Assembly (NCBI RefSeq): GCF_023284065.1
Contig: NZ_JAKIKP010000001.1
Location: forward strand, 124,001-188,000
Length of the DNA: 64,000 bases
Source: Shewanella gaetbuli
GTDB taxonomy: Bacteria > Pseudomonadota > Gammaproteobacteria > Enterobacterales > Shewanellaceae
Direction of reading: 5' to 3'
Below are positions 17,832 through 24,806 of this stretch, in pieces. How positions within the stretch are numbered: position 1 is the first letter of the stretch; each line of letters starts with the position of its first letter. Below the pieces are notes generated by a model. It saw only the letters and a program-made list of their open reading frames with translations, did no database searches and had not been told where the DNA came from. The translations under genes were made by a program, and so were the position numbers.

Positions 17832-18443
17832 ATGAGAGAAATCATGATTAAAGCAATTGATGTAAGCAATGTTAAACGGAGTTTTATGAGCGTAATGTTG
17901 TGGCTGGTTATTGTTTGTGTCGGGTTAATGTTTGCTCCTCAGGCCTTATTACAGCAACTTTCATTGGCTGATTTTGTTATGCAATATAACTTTATCATTG
18001 GATTAGGGTTAATCATTGGTGCAGCTTACTTTTTAAGTCAGCTTGTGAGTTTTATTACTGACGAGTCAATTCAGCATTTACAAAAGAAACGCACCGTTGA
18101 AACCATCGAAGCCAAAGTGAAATTATTAGACCCAGCAGAACGCGCATTATTAAGAGAGTTTTTTTTACAAGGTGCTACTCTGCTCGCGTTACCGCAAAAT
18201 GAGTTAGCCGTAAAAAGTTTACTGGAGACTAATATTTTGGAAAAAGTAGGCAATGAGCGACATTACGCCATACAAGGCCCTACTGCAGAATACAAAATAT
18301 CCATGTCAGCAAGAATTTATTTAAATCGTGATGTTCTTAGATTACCGGCAGGGGAGCCAACGCCAGAAGAGTTAAGCTACCTAATAAAAACACGGCCTCA
18401 TTTTATTAATGGTTTAGTACAACCCCGTAAACATGCAGCGTAG
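17832..18443 (+). CDS. SieB-like membrane protein (superinfection exclusion B family)
   Basis: The 203-residue protein has two predicted transmembrane helices near 17-35 and 53-74. A cytoplasmic C-terminal domain follows, starting LLDPAERALLREFFLQG, with a small basic tail. The two-helix hairpin plus the LDPAE-LREFF motif resembles the SieB family, named after the Rac/P22 prophage protein that blocks lambdoid phage superinfection. Members are also common on chromosomes outside prophages. No phage genes are nearby, so a defence role is only a possibility. The ATG at 17832 follows AGGTGA, and an alternative start is the ATG at 17844. Family call is from memory of the motif. Confidence 0.65.
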   Translation: MREIMIKAIDVSNVKRSFMSVMLWLVIVCVGLMFAPQALLQQLSLADFVMQYNFIIGLGLIIGAAYFLSQLVSFITDESIQHLQKKRTVETIEAKVKLLDPAERALLREFFLQGATLLALPQNELAVKSLLETNILEKVGNERHYAIQGPTAEYKISMSARIYLNRDVLRLPAGEPTPEELSYLIKTRPHFINGLVQPRKHAA

Positions 18444-18519
18444 GGTTTAATGGGTTGAGGTTCTTAGTCTAAAACCCATTTATGGTCTTACTTTTCAGGT
18501 AATAGAATGGGGCTGTGAG

Positions 18520-18547
18520 ATATAAAAAAGGGGCTAAATTAGCCCCT
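18520..18547 (-). terminator. Probable terminator of the DUF3149 gene
   Basis: An 8-bp stem aggggcta (18529-18536)/tagcccct (18540-18547) with a 3-base loop is followed on the minus strand by six T. It lies 82 bases beyond the DUF3149 stop. It could also stop readthrough from the plus-strand SieB-like gene. Confidence 0.7.
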
Positions 18548-18628
18548 AAAATGTTTCAAAATTAAACTAAAAAGAACAAAAATGACGCTCAAAAACACAA
18601 TATGAATAATAAAATCGGTGTTACACCA

Positions 18629-18766
18629 TTATTCATTATTGGAGGGGGCAGACTTCACAACAAACATCCACATTAGATACGAAATAATGCCGAATGTTGA
18701 AAAAATAACAATCATCGACATTAACCCAATCGGGTTACCAAACATTAAATCTAACCAAAATGCCAT
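18629..18766 (-). CDS. DUF3149 single-pass membrane mini-protein (45 aa)
   Basis: The ATG at 18766 has AAGGA about 10 bases upstream. The longer frame to 18841 would add 25 polar residues and run into the promoter. The product begins MAFWLDLMFGNPIGLMS, the conserved start of DUF3149 proteins. It continues as one hydrophobic helix (about 13-36) ending in a short polar tail KSAPSNNE. These small proteins occur in Shewanella, Vibrio and related genera with no assigned function. The promoter contains an FNR-type dyad at exactly the class II distance from a -10 hexamer, so induction under low oxygen is predicted. Inner-membrane location is inferred from the helix. Confidence 0.82.
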   Translation of the reverse strand: MAFWLDLMFGNPIGLMSMIVIFSTFGIISYLMWMFVVKSAPSNNE

Positions 18767-18799
18767 GATAATTTTCCTTTTAATTGTGAAGTCATGGTT

Positions 18800-18841
18800 A
18801 TCATAATGCTGCTTTAAATTAACATTGCTGATCTCGATCAA
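18800..18841 (-). promoter_or_regulatory. FNR/EtrA-type class II promoter for the DUF3149 gene
   Basis: On the minus strand, TTGATCGAGATCAG (18828-18841) matches TTGAT-N4-ATCAA at 9 of 10 positions. Its centre (18834.5) is 32 bp from the centre of TATGAT (18800-18805), the spacing of a class II activator at -41.5. The predicted start of transcription is near 18793, giving a leader of about 27 bases before the ATG. Confidence 0.6.
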
Positions 18842-19036
18842 TATTTGGTGCTATTCATTAGTTAGGTTGTTGTTGAAATGTGATCTTTGTTGCATAAGTT
18901 GAATGAGTAACAGAAGCGGCTATATAACGAGAGGTTAATTCAGCTCCACAATATTGAATTTATTATCACGGGTTTAATTTAGCGCTGAGATTTTAAGCGT
19001 TCACACATAATTGTCTAGAAACTCCAATCAAAGGGC
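18842..19036. other. Intergenic region between the FNR-type promoter and the tRNA promoter
   Basis: These 195 bases between the DUF3149 promoter and the tRNA promoter show no plausible gene, repeat or terminator. Confidence 0.4.
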
Positions 19037-19064
19037 TTGCGATTGTCTGAGGCATGGGTATAAT
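19037..19064 (+). promoter_or_regulatory. Sigma-70 promoter of tRNA-Leu
   Basis: The -35 TTGCGA (19037-19042) and a perfect -10 TATAAT (19059-19064) are separated by 16 bases. The tRNA begins 38 bases after the -10. The -35 matches TTGACA at 4 of 6 positions. Confidence 0.7.
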
Positions 19065-19102
19065 TCCGGTCACTTAACTGAACCTTATCAGTTTTGTTTA
19101 GT

Positions 19103-19187
19103 GCCGGTGTGGTGAAATTGGTAGACACGACGGATTCAAAATCCGTTTCCTTCGGGAGTGGCGGTTCAAGTCCGCCCACCGGTACCA
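19103..19187 (+). tRNA. tRNA-Leu (anticodon CAA)
   Basis: This is an 85-nt class II tRNA. The acceptor gccggtg pairs with caccggt, followed by discriminator A and encoded CCA. The anticodon stem acgga/tccgt encloses the loop ttcaaaa (anticodon CAA, reads UUG). The long variable arm (ttccttcgggag) is typical of leucine tRNAs, and the T arm contains ggttcaagtcc. It is a single gene with its own promoter and terminator. Confidence 0.97.
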
Positions 19188-19198
19188 CTATTTAAAAT

Positions 19199-19230
19199 AA
19201 AGCCTCGACTTATGTTGAGGCTTTGTTGTT
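19199..19230 (+). terminator. Terminator of tRNA-Leu
   Basis: An 11-bp stem aaagcctcgac (19199-19209)/gttgaggcttt (19214-19224), with one G-T pair and loop ttat, is followed by gttgtttc. It begins 12 bases after the tRNA. Confidence 0.8.
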
Positions 19231-19257
19231 TCTGGCATATCAAAATCGCTCTTCAAT

Positions 19258-19433
19258 TTCACTTTCTCGACCATCACGTCAATTCATGAGGTAGCTTTAA
19301 CGCCGAAATACTCTGTCGGCTTTGTGGCGATGTGGGAGCAGCATGGTAATTTTCGTACTGGTTTTGAAGCTTATTACACCATTGTTCAACGCTTAATTGA
19401 CAACTCATATATGGCTGAGTCTGATCCCAATTC
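19258..19433 (+). pseudogene. Possible gene remnant (open frame with protein-like composition), unidentified
   Basis: A frame open from 19219 translates to a strikingly protein-like stretch, including PKYSVGFVAMWEQHGNF and GFEAYYTIVQRLIDNSYMAE. It contains W, aromatic residues, glycines and an amphipathic helix. It has no start codon with a ribosome site (first ATG at 19330). The frame runs into the first repeat module at 19434 and stops within it at 19477-19479. This looks like the C-terminal part of a gene that was truncated on the left and interrupted by repeat insertion. I do not recognise the protein, and chance coding-likeness is possible. Confidence 0.3.
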
Positions 19434-20060
19434 CGTCATCCTCGAGATCTTTTATCGAGGATCTGTTTTTAGTTTTTGAGGCTTAACCAAAAGATTCCGG
19501 CCCACAAGCATCGCCGGAATGACGATTGATGCCCCGTCACCTTCGAAATAACCCAACCCGTCATCCTCGAGATCTTTTATCGAGGATCTGTTTTTAGGTT
19601 TTGGGGCTTAACAAGGAGATTCCGGCCCACAAGCTTTACCGGAATGACGGTTGAGATAAGTTTTACCGGAATAACTATTGATATAAGCGTCGCCGGAATG
19701 ACGGTTGATACCCCGTCACTTTCGAAATACCCCAACTCGTCATCCTCGAGGTCTTTTATCGAGGATCTGTTTTTAGGTTTTGAGGCTTAACCAACAGATT
19801 CCGGCCCACAAGCTTTGCCGGAATGACGATTGAGATAAGCTTTACCGGAATGACGGTTGATATAAGCATCGTCGGAATGACGATTGATATAAGCTTTACC
19901 GGAATGACGATTGATATAAACTTTACCGGAATGACGCTTGATACCCCGTCACCTTCGAAATACCCAAACCCGTCATCCTCGAGGTCTTTTATCGAGGATC
20001 TGTTTTTACTTTTTGAGGTTTTACCAACAGATTCCGGCCCACAAGCTTTACCGGAATGAA
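19434..20060 (+). repeat. Array of four two-module palindromic repeat units with embedded 27-bp tandem repeats
   Basis: Module A (cgtcatcctcgagatctttt and 12 more bases) starts at 19434, 19559, 19738 and 19971. Each forms an 8-bp stem atcctcga/tcgaggat round a 9-base loop. Each A is followed by a spacer with gtttttag and then module B, gattccggcccacaag, leading to an (a/g)ccggaatgacg box that pairs attccgg with ccggaat. The second part of B is iterated as a 27-bp unit 1, 3, 5 and 1 times in the four units. The A-to-A distances of 125, 179 and 233 follow exactly from this (steps of 54). A related repeat in opposite orientation lies at 38065-38238. Origin (REP-like or MITE-like) is not established. 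Confidence 0.85.
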
Positions 20061-20137
20061 GATTATATTTTGCTGGCGATTAACCAACTAAATCTGTTCG
20101 CATTGCATCAACACGATATTAATAATACGAGTGACTC

Positions 20138-20542
20138 CTAGGCATTAACTGATTCACATTCAGCTAGGGTTGATGCTATCCAATTGGTTGCGTCAGACAT
20201 GGAGCTAAATATTTTTATATTGTCGGCACGCATGGACGGGGCTAAATTTTTCATGATGGTGGCCATAATGGCGGCAGGAAAAACAAAGGCTTTGCCCTGC
20301 ATATTTTGTTGGTTGACCCAAATATTATACTCTTCTAACACTTGGTATGCTTCAGGTGTGCCGCCAAGTAACTCAGAATTATCAATCAGCATAGCGAAGG
20401 GTTGTTGGTTGAAAGACTTCACAATTTCGATAACGGCACAGGTATATCTGTGAGCTCCGTATTCATTAAACGAGCCGATCATTTTTGATTTTATTACTCG
20501 TCCTTCAACAGCAATTGTAAACTCTCCGTGCTCAACTGACAT
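20138..20542 (-). CDS. STAS/SpoIIAA-like cytoplasmic protein, unknown function
   Basis: The open frame has clustered starts (TTG 20557, ATG 20554, 20548, 20542). The ATG at 20542 follows GGGGA by about 5 bases and gives MSVEHGEFTIAV. The 134-residue product has no signal or transmembrane segment. The pattern of short strands and amphipathic helices, with FTIAVEGRVIKSKMIGSFNE at the start and FAMLIDNSELLGGTPEAYQV in the middle, resembles the SpoIIAA-like/STAS fold found in lipid- or regulator-binding proteins. It stands alone between the repeat array and the divergent pirin gene. Fold call is tentative and function unknown. Confidence 0.6.
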   Translation of the reverse strand: MSVEHGEFTIAVEGRVIKSKMIGSFNEYGAHRYTCAVIEIVKSFNQQPFAMLIDNSELLGGTPEAYQVLEEYNIWVNQQNMQGKAFVFPAAIMATIMKNLAPSMRADNIKIFSSMSDATNWIASTLAECESVNA

Positions 20543-20738
20543 AAACATCCCCATCAATTAGTTTTACACATTGATAACATGACAGCGTTGTCTGGCGCAA
20601 TAATTTATCGATATTGTTGAGTGTTTTAATTATTTTCTTTCTATTAAATCGAATAATAAAGCAGTTTTAATATGATTTTAATGAATATAATAGGTTGGTA
20701 GGCTACAAAAATCGATGTAAACGTGAGTAGAGGTTGCA

Positions 20739-21605
20739 ATGCAAGTCATTAGTAAACTGCGTGCTAAAGCCGCACAAGATGGTGATGGTGTTAACATTAA
20801 TCGTGTGGCTGATTTTAATAAAGTCAGCCTAGACCCTTTTTTGATGCTAGATGAAATTAAGTCAAATGATAGCCAAGATTTTATTGGTGGGTTTCCACCG
20901 CATCCGCATAGAGGGATTGAAACCTTTACCTATATTTTAAAAGGCGGTTTTGAACATCGCGATCATATGGGAAACGTCAGAGCTATTCGAGCGGGTGATG
21001 TTCAATGGATGAGCACCGGCAGTGGTGTGATTCATTCTGAAATGCCTTTATCTGATGCTACAGATGGCCTTCATGGGTTTCAAATTTGGTTAAATATGCC
21101 TGCCAAAGATAAAATGAACCCTGCACGGTATTTTGATACAACCCAACACCCAAGCCCCGTTATTGAGCATAAAAATGGCGCTAAATTAATTGCCTTAGCA
21201 GGTCAGTGGCAGTTTGCAGATGATGTTGCAACTGTTGCTACCAATACGCATATAAAGGGGTTAGCGGGCAATGCCGCAATTGCCGACTTAACTCTTACAG
21301 CTAACACTAAAGTGGCAATTGATTTAAGTGGCTATCAAAGTGTTAATATTTACCTGTATCAAGGTGAGCTGAAAATAGAAAGTGATTTTAAAACAGAGAT
21401 TTATACTGCAGGAAGTATGTTAACCATCAACCCTCAAGTATTAGCCCAATTTTGTGGTGGCAATGCGGGGTTAGGGGGCTTAATTTTGGCTGGCACACCC
21501 ATTAATGAGCCAATAGTTCACATGGGGCCATTTGTGATGAACACCCAAGCTGAAATTGAACAAGCCATTGATGATTATCAACAGGGGCGTTTTGGCCACT
21601 TATGA
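20739..21605 (+). CDS. Pirin family protein
   Basis: The 288-residue bicupin has the N-terminal metal-site motifs FPPHPHRGIETFTYIL, the following HRDHMGN, and SGSGVIHSEMP, giving the three His and one Glu ligands of pirins. A C-terminal cupin lacks these ligands. Bacterial pirins such as YhhW can show quercetin 2,3-dioxygenase activity, while others interact with metabolic enzymes. The function here is not settled. The ATG at 20739 follows GAGGTTG. The gene ends 55 bases before a strong hairpin (21660-21687) that lies in front of dbpA, so it is probably a single transcript. Confidence 0.92.
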   Translation: MQVISKLRAKAAQDGDGVNINRVADFNKVSLDPFLMLDEIKSNDSQDFIGGFPPHPHRGIETFTYILKGGFEHRDHMGNVRAIRAGDVQWMSTGSGVIHSEMPLSDATDGLHGFQIWLNMPAKDKMNPARYFDTTQHPSPVIEHKNGAKLIALAGQWQFADDVATVATNTHIKGLAGNAAIADLTLTANTKVAIDLSGYQSVNIYLYQGELKIESDFKTEIYTAGSMLTINPQVLAQFCGGNAGLGGLILAGTPINEPIVHMGPFVMNTQAEIEQAIDDYQQGRFGHL

Positions 21606-21641
21606 TAAAACAATAGGCAGGCAATTTTTAAGGTTTGTTGG

Positions 21642-21647
21642 TATAAT
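21642..21647 (+). promoter_or_regulatory. Candidate -10 element upstream of dbpA
   Basis: A perfect TATAAT at 21642-21647 lies 75 bases before the dbpA start. No good -35 is visible about 17 bases upstream. If active, transcription would begin near 21654, a few bases before the terminator hairpin at 21660. Confidence 0.4.
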
Positions 21648-21659
21648 AGCCATAGTTGT

Positions 21660-21687
21660 GGTCAAAGTTTTTCACTTTGGCCTTTTT
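21660..21687 (+). terminator. Rho-independent terminator between pirin gene and dbpA (or leader attenuator)
   Basis: The 9-bp stem ggtcaaagt (21660-21668)/actttggcc (21674-21682) has one G-T pair and a 5-base loop, followed by five T. It is 55 bases past the pirin stop and 35 bases before the dbpA start. It can be read as the pirin terminator or, if the TATAAT at 21642 is a promoter, as an attenuator in the dbpA leader. Confidence 0.75.
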
Positions 21688-21721
21688 GTTTTCCGTTAGC
21701 GTTTCAGCACAGGATATTCCT

Positions 21722-23125
21722 TTGAGCCAGTCACCATCGCAAGTTGCCCGTCAGGCATTTTCATCATTAAAGTTAAAAACCGAGTTAACAGATAACCTTA
21801 GCACTATGGGTTATGACACTATGACTCAAATTCAAGCCGAAAGCTTACCGCATATTTTGGCGGGTGATGATGTTATTGGCCAAGGAAAAACCGGCTCAGG
21901 TAAAACCGCCGCATTTGGCTTAGGTTTGTTAAATAAGCTAGAAGTGAAACGTTTTCGAATTCAAACCTTAGTATTGTGTCCAACACGCGAATTAGCCGAT
22001 CAAGTAGCCAAAGAAGTGCGTACTTTAGCGCGAGGCATTCATAACGTTAAAGTGCTTACCTTGTGTGGAGGTGTACCTATGGGGCCACAAATCGGCTCTC
22101 TTGAACATGGCGCACATATTATTGTGGGTACACCAGGGCGAATTATTGATCATTTAGATCGCAACCGCTTAGACTTAAGCAATGTGAATATGTTGGTATT
22201 AGATGAAGCTGATCGTATGCTTGAAATGGGCTTTCAAGAACATATTGACGCCATTATTGAGCAAACGCCACATCAGCGCCAAACCTTATTATTTAGTGCC
22301 ACTTTCCCTGAGCAGATTCAATCTATTGCTGAACGTATTATGTATAAGCCTGTTATGGTTAAGGTAGAGTCTACCCATGACAATTTAACCATCGAGCAGC
22401 ATTTTTACCGTATTGAAGATAACCAAGGTCGTTTAGAAGCCCTAAGGTTATTACTGCTAGATAAGCAACCAGAAAGTGCAGTGGTGTTCTGTAATACTAA
22501 ACGTGAAACCCAGCAAGTGGCTGATTCGTTGAGTGAATTTGGTTTTAGCGTTTTAGCTTTACATGGCGATTTAGAGCAACGTGATCGTGACCAAATGCTA
22601 CTGCAATTTGCTAATAAAAGTGCCCGTATTTTAGTGGCAACTGATGTGGCCGCCCGTGGTTTAGATATTGACGCATTAGATGCGGTATTTAACTATCACT
22701 TAGCTTATGACACTGAAGTCCATATTCACCGTATAGGCCGTACCGGACGCGCCGGTAGCCAAGGTGCAGCCTATAGCTTTTTTGGTGAAAGTGATGGCTA
22801 CAAAATGGCAATGATTGAAGAAGCATTAGATAAAGAAATCACCCCATCGACTTTACCTGCATTAAGTGTATTGAATAAAGCCCCGCTTGAAGCCCTAATG
22901 CAAACCATTCAAATTGACGCGGGTAAGAAGCAGAAAATTCGCCCTGGTGATATTGTGGGTGCGTTAACGGGCGATAACGGCATTGAGTTTAACGATATTG
23001 GTAAAATTAAAGTCACTGATATTCGTGCTTATGTTGCGGTTTCACGTCATGTAGCCAAAAAAGCATTAAATAAAATTACTAAAGGCCGGTTAAAAGGTAA
23101 AACCTGCCGAGCATGGTTTATGTAA
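21722..23125 (+). CDS. dbpA: ATP-dependent RNA helicase DbpA
   Basis: The start is a TTG at 21722, preceded by AGGA at 21711-21714. The open frame extends to another TTG at 21656, but that would place the terminator hairpin inside the coding region. The 467-residue protein has the DEAD-box motifs [60 protein letters not shown] and [10 protein letters not shown]. The C-terminal RNA-binding domain (IRPGDIVGALTGDNG to the end) is what directs DbpA to hairpin 92 of 23S rRNA during late 50S assembly. Length is close to the E. coli protein. It ends before a bidirectional terminator at 23187-23213. Confidence 0.93.
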   Translation: MSQSPSQVARQAFSSLKLKTELTDNLSTMGYDTMTQIQAESLPHILAGDDVIGQGKTGSGKTAAFGLGLLNKLEVKRFRIQTLVLCPTRELADQVAKEVRTLARGIHNVKVLTLCGGVPMGPQIGSLEHGAHIIVGTPGRIIDHLDRNRLDLSNVNMLVLDEADRMLEMGFQEHIDAIIEQTPHQRQTLLFSATFPEQIQSIAERIMYKPVMVKVESTHDNLTIEQHFYRIEDNQGRLEALRLLLLDKQPESAVVFCNTKRETQQVADSLSEFGFSVLALHGDLEQRDRDQMLLQFANKSARILVATDVAARGLDIDALDAVFNYHLAYDTEVHIHRIGRTGRAGSQGAAYSFFGESDGYKMAMIEEALDKEITPSTLPALSVLNKAPLEALMQTIQIDAGKKQKIRPGDIVGALTGDNGIEFNDIGKIKVTDIRAYVAVSRHVAKKALNKITKGRLKGKTCRAWFM

Positions 23126-23186
23126 TAGTTTTTTGTAATTGGTTACTTAGTGGCTGGGTAAGTAAAGCCTTGTCGTGACCCAAACA

Positions 23187-23217
23187 AAAAAAGAACCTTA
23201 ATGGTTCTTTTTTGTTT
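23187..23217. terminator. Bidirectional terminator between dbpA and DUF2057 gene
   Basis: A stem of aaaaaagaacc (23187-23197)/ggttctttttt with loop ttaat has A-run and T-run flanks. It lies between the convergent stops at 23125 and 23250. Confidence 0.9.
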
Positions 23218-23249
23218 TTAAGCAGGTTGGGGTGTAAGTATTTGAGGGG

Positions 23250-23957
23250 TTATTTTATGGCTTGCTTAAATTCCGCCCGAGTTTGTTCGTTAGCTTTACT
23301 GTACCAATAGTCGAGCATTTGGCGAATTTCAGCTTGGTCTTGCTCAATGGTTTTTGGCACAGCCTTGCTGTCGTTAGCGGTGTCAGCTGCGATTGCTACG
23401 GCCGTTGGCGCAACAATTGAAGTCGTCGTTTGAGTGGTTGTAGCAACAGTGGCGTGGCTATCATTTATTGCGTTCGATGTTAGCGGGATAAATTGCTGAA
23501 CCGAAGCAACTTGCTCCATTTGGTTATATTGTGCCATTTCATCTTGATAGTCTCGGCCTATCTGTAAGCCACTTTTTAACAGTACATCTAGGGTTAAACT
23601 CACTTGTTGGTCAGCGCTTTTAATGACAACATTTGGATTTTTATTGAAATTGTTTTCAGCTCGATTATTACGAATTGTCGGTAGCTCAATGCGATATTGT
23701 TGGTCTTTGGCGTTAAAATTAACAATAACCACTTCAGATTCAAACTGCTCTTGGTTGCCTCTTTCACGGTATGAACCTTGATAGCGAAAGGCAATTTGGT
23801 TTAGCCCTATAGCAAGAGGTAAGTTATTTTTTACTTCAATGGATTTGCCATTATGAACAAGTACATTAACATTGTTTGGAATCGTTAAAGATGCCGCCAT
23901 TATTGTGCTAGGAATTAAGCTAAATGTGACGACGATGATGGCAATAAACTTATTCAT
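23250..23957 (-). CDS. DUF2057 (YccT-like) periplasmic protein
   Basis: The 235-residue protein has the signal peptide MNKFIAIIVVTFSLIPSTIMA. The mature part starts ASLTIPNNVNVLVHNGK and contains LPLAIGLNQIAFRYQGSYRERG, matching the DUF2057 family typified by E. coli YccT. A member in Enterobacteriaceae has been described as an inhibitor of curli assembly (CsgI), but no curli genes are seen here. The C-terminal region is Thr/Ala-rich and ends in a helix (QAEIRQMLDYWYSKANEQTR). It is monocistronic, convergent with dbpA. A palindromic repeat element (23986-24146) sits directly upstream and may hold or overlap the promoter. Confidence 0.82.
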   Translation of the reverse strand: MNKFIAIIVVTFSLIPSTIMAASLTIPNNVNVLVHNGKSIEVKNNLPLAIGLNQIAFRYQGSYRERGNQEQFESEVVIVNFNAKDQQYRIELPTIRNNRAENNFNKNPNVVIKSADQQVSLTLDVLLKSGLQIGRDYQDEMAQYNQMEQVASVQQFIPLTSNAINDSHATVATTTQTTTSIVAPTAVAIAADTANDSKAVPKTIEQDQAEIRQMLDYWYSKANEQTRAEFKQAIK

Positions 23958-23985
23958 TCAATTATCCTGTGTTGAAACAATAGTA

Positions 23986-24146
23986 ATACTAATTGTAATA
24001 ATTAACTGATCACCCTAGCTTGTTAAAATACTCGATAACGGCGTTAGATTTTTTGATAGTACAATAATTGCTTATCAAAAAAATCAGCCTTGTTATCAAG
24101 TATTTTCCTACGCTATTTCTGTAAGCTTACTTATGGTGATTGGTAT
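23986..24146. repeat. MITE-like dispersed repeat with inverted ends (full copy)
   Basis: The ends atactaatt (23986-23994) and gattggtat (24138-24146) are inverted repeats at 7 of 9 positions. Inside is a long imperfect palindrome, with arms 24025-24058 and 24073-24106 matching at about 25 of 34 positions. The right half (cttatcaaaaaaatcagcct to ttcctacgctatttc) recurs at 59153-59233 with clear similarity. There is no coding capacity, as expected of a miniature non-autonomous element. Confidence 0.65.
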
Positions 24147-24231
24147 AAAAGACAACTGAGTATAGCCTTAATTCTTATGAAAAGTGTGACACACTAGTGA
24201 ATTAAGGCATGTCATCTTTAGGTAAAATGTT

Positions 24232-24702
24232 ATGACCCCAGCGGTAAATTTAGTTAAAAAACACCAACTGCCTTATCAATTACATGAGTATCAACACGAC
24301 CCCAGTGCCCAGTCTTATGGATTGGAAGCCGCTGAAAAATTACAAGTTGACCCAGCTTTAGTATTTAAAACCTTAGTGGTATCCACTGACAGCAAACAGC
24401 TTGTGGTGGCTATTTTACCGGTAGAGCATCAGTTAAACCTGAAAAAAGTCGCCAAGGCGATAAAAGCTAAAAAAGTGCAAATGGCTGATAGTGCATTAGT
24501 GGAGCGAACCACCGGATATATTTTAGGCGGCGTGAGCCCATTAGGGCAAAAAAAGCGCCTGACTACTGTGATTCATCAAAGTGCTGAAGCGCTTGCGCAA
24601 ATTTATTTTAGTGCAGGAAAGCGGGGCTTAGAATTACAGATGTCGCCAATTGATTTACAAAGCTTATTGACTGCAAAGTTTGTTGATATTATTAATGACT
24701 GA
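24232..24702 (+). CDS. ybaK: Cys-tRNA(Pro) deacylase, YbaK/EbsC type
   Basis: The 156-residue cytoplasmic protein belongs to the YbaK/ProX editing-domain family. It begins with AVNLVKKHQLPYQLHEYQHD, has AQSYGLEAAEKL, the conserved lysine region LKKVAKAIKAKKVQMA, and the GYILGGVSPLGQKK loop that precedes the active site. Enzymes of this family hydrolyse Cys mischarged on tRNA-Pro. Length matches YbaK. The ATG at 24232 follows AGGTAAAATGTT, a weak AGGT site. The gene ends before an unusually long hairpin (24756-24792) shared with the convergent gene. Confidence 0.93.
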   Translation: MTPAVNLVKKHQLPYQLHEYQHDPSAQSYGLEAAEKLQVDPALVFKTLVVSTDSKQLVVAILPVEHQLNLKKVAKAIKAKKVQMADSALVERTTGYILGGVSPLGQKKRLTTVIHQSAEALAQIYFSAGKRGLELQMSPIDLQSLLTAKFVDIIND

Positions 24703-24755
24703 CTTTTATCACTATGCCTTGTTATTACTAGCTTTTTTATAACGAAAACTCGTAA

Positions 24756-24792
24756 AAACCAAGCTAGCAATAATTCATTGCTAGCTTGGTTT
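24756..24792. terminator. Bidirectional terminator with 15-bp perfect stem
   Basis: aaaccaagctagcaa (24756-24770) pairs perfectly with ttgctagcttggttt (24778-24792) round a 7-base loop. It lies between the stops at 24702 and 24807. The T-runs are short, but stem strength is high. Confidence 0.75.
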
Positions 24793-24806
24793 CACCTTGC
24801 ATTAGC

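Noticed and set aside
19640..19960. CRISPR-like appearance of short regular repeats
   Set aside because: The 27-bp units are directly adjacent with no unique spacers, and no cas genes are in the window.
19823..20059. Open frame encoding a 9-residue repeat (MTIEISFTG-like units)
   Set aside because: It is produced by the 27-bp DNA repeat, whose period is a multiple of three. There is no ribosome site, and the frame runs through the palindromic module, so a gene is unlikely.
19103..20140. Integrated mobile element using tRNA-Leu as attachment site
   Set aside because: No integrase gene and no duplicated tRNA 3' end were found downstream in the window.
21656..21721. Longer N-terminus for DbpA with a signal-like sequence (MWSKFFTLAFLFSVSVSA)
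   Set aside because: The hydrophobic stretch is the translation of the terminator hairpin and T-run. DbpA is cytoplasmic, and AGGA at 21711 supports the TTG at 21722.
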